From: a virus
DNA length: 24,021 nt
IMG/VR virus record: IMGVR_UViG_3300021142_000179
Span: 1-24,021 of that record
Strand: one strand, 5' to 3'
In this document: positions 22,989-24,021 of the stretch, piece by piece
Layout of the letters: each line of letters opens with the position of its first letter
How positions within the stretch are numbered: position 1 is the stretch's first letter
Position numbers and translations under genes: made by a program
The notes under the pieces: model-generated
What the model was told of the DNA's origin: nothing
What the model saw: the letters and a program-made list of their open reading frames with translations, nothing else
Databases searched by the model: none

Positions 22989-24021
22989 ATGGCGTACCGC
23001 TACTATTTGCCTGACGGGTCGAGTGTTGCTGTACCCGACAACATTCCTGTCGATGTTGCAGAGGCAAAGGCGCGGGAGCGGTTTCCGGATCGCTTCAAGC
23101 AGCAAGAGGCCCCCGAAAGTGGGTCGTCCGCTAAAGGAGCGTTTGCGCGTGGCGCAGAGCGCGGCGTCCTTCCCGGTCTAGCAGGGTTGGTAGGTGGTCG
23201 ATTAGCCGGAGCGGCTGCATCGTGGCTGTTGGGGCCAGAAGTCGGTTTCTTTGTCACCGGTGCGAGTCTTATAGGCGGTCTTGGTGCTGGTACGGCAGGC
23301 AGCGCCGCGCAAGAAAAAGCGTTACAGGCTGCGCCCGAATTCGCGAAGCGAATCGGACAGGATGAAGAGACGCAACGCGCTGACCTCGCCGCGCACCCGT
23401 ACGCCGCTGCGACGGGTGAAGGTCTAGGCAGTCTGGTGGGCATGAAGCCTAATCTTTCGTTACTCGGTAACGCGGCAACGCGCGGCCCTGCTCTAGCGAA
23501 GATGGGCGTCAACGCCGCTATCGGTGCAGGTATCGACACGGGCTTTCAGCTATACAACGGTCAGCCCTACGATCCAATTCAAACGTTGATTGCTGGCGGC
23601 GTCGGTGGTCTCGGTGCTGAAGAGAATCGTCTCGGTCGTGGCGCTGCGGCGTTGGGCGAAGCCCCAATCAATCTCATGCGTGGGCGCGGAGCGTTCCCGA
23701 AAGTAGAACCCACCGTCAAGCCGCCATCGCCGAAAGAAGAAGCGAAGGAAGAGAAGAAGGTTGAGGCCGCGCGGCAGCGCGATACGGAGCGCGTTCAGAG
23801 CGAAGGCAAGGGCGTTGATATCGCCGCGCTGTTAGTCGGTGAACGTAAGATCCCGCCTCCGGTCGGTCAGGCCGAACCCACGCGAGTGCCGCCGCCCGAC
23901 ATCGGCGAAGAACCGCCTCCGGGATATGGGGAGGAGATGCCTCCTCCGGTCAGCGAGACCCCGGCCCCCGTGCCGCCTCCGGCACCTCCAGCCGAAGCCG
24001 TTGCTCCTGCGCCAGAACCTC
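22989..24021 (+). CDS. Large Pro-rich virion protein, 3' truncated
   Basis: The frame starts at ATG 22989 (MAYRYYLPDGSSVAVPDNIP) after AAGGTGA at 22979-22985 and stays open for 344 codons to the window end, so the gene is incomplete. The first 40 residues follow the pattern Y.LPDG..V.VPD..P...A...A.ERFP, seen at the start of very large phage proteins. Next come Gly/Ala-rich hydrophobic stretches (LAGLVGGRLAGAAASWLLGP; TGASLIGGLGAGTAG) that may contact membrane, a helical part (NRLGRGAAALGEAP), a charged linker (KEEAKEEKKVEAARQRD), and a Pro-rich region (PPPDIGEEPPPGYGEEMPPP). Possibly the beginning of a polyvalent or ejection protein with enzyme domains beyond the window; that is a guess. Confidence 0.65.
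   Translation, partial: MAYRYYLPDGSSVAVPDNIPVDVAEAKARERFPDRFKQQEAPESGSSAKGAFARGAERGVLPGLAGLVGGRLAGAAASWLLGPEVGFFVTGASLIGGLGAGTAGSAAQEKALQAAPEFAKRIGQDEETQRADLAAHPYAAATGEGLGSLVGMKPNLSLLGNAATRGPALAKMGVNAAIGAGIDTGFQLYNGQPYDPIQTLIAGGVGGLGAEENRLGRGAAALGEAPINLMRGRGAFPKVEPTVKPPSPKEEAKEEKKVEAARQRDTERVQSEGKGVDIAALLVGERKIPPPVGQAEPTRVPPPDIGEEPPPGYGEEMPPPVSETPAPVPPPAPPAEAVAPAPEP

Noticed and set aside
1-24021. Phage promoters, tRNA genes and attachment sites
   Set aside because: I saw no convincing sigma70-type or T7-type promoter, cloverleaf or integrase-linked repeat; spacers are too short for most of these.

Overview
The window reads as the late (virion structure and lysis) region of an uncultured tailed phage, most likely a podovirus related to the SU10-like phages, known from aquatic metagenomes. 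Every supported gene is on the + strand. They are packed with spacers of 0-40 bases or short stop/start overlaps, and there is no tRNA, rRNA, integrase, transposase or CRISPR array. No gene-free stretch exceeds about 45 bases. Several proteins match, from memory, families typical of marine and freshwater phages: an SU10-type head-tail adaptor, the DUF6321-like basic protein, GGDS...MSP and GPGDGMSD proteins, and small Cys4 proteins. The host cannot be read from this sequence.

Layout. 1-1804: a 5'-truncated LamG-like tail protein and a Ser/Thr/Gly-rich fibre. 1820-2541: two tiny virion-type proteins and a membrane protein that could be a holin. 2563-4358: an unusual run of three small basic proteins, comprising a KGGH-repeat protein with a natural His6, a 76-residue protein that is 42% histidine, and a DUF6321-like protein. 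4346-4753: a T4 endonuclease VII-like resolvase with all key residues. 4753-7441: connector/adaptor-type virion proteins with small Cys4 and basic proteins between them. 7451-9372: a Cys-rich protein and three small structural proteins, two of them tandem paralogues. 9375-13714: the adhesion module, made of an 889-residue double-repeat fibre, a second fibre and a Gly-rich adhesin-like protein. 13724-14905: a lysis cassette of a two-TM holin candidate, a small membrane protein and a GH24 endolysin. 14908-17896: a large nozzle-like tail protein and two small partners. 17912-24021: four long low-complexity or helical proteins, the last cut by the window end, which resemble internal or ejected virion proteins.

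How it works together: adaptor and nozzle would close the head and form the short tail. Fibres and the Gly-rich protein would contact the host, and the terminal large proteins are candidates for ejection or cell-envelope passage. Endonuclease VII would resolve branched DNA before packaging, and holin plus endolysin would release progeny. The least explained part is the His/Lys/Gly-rich cluster at 2563-4358, which is my best candidate for something undescribed. Function there is unknown.
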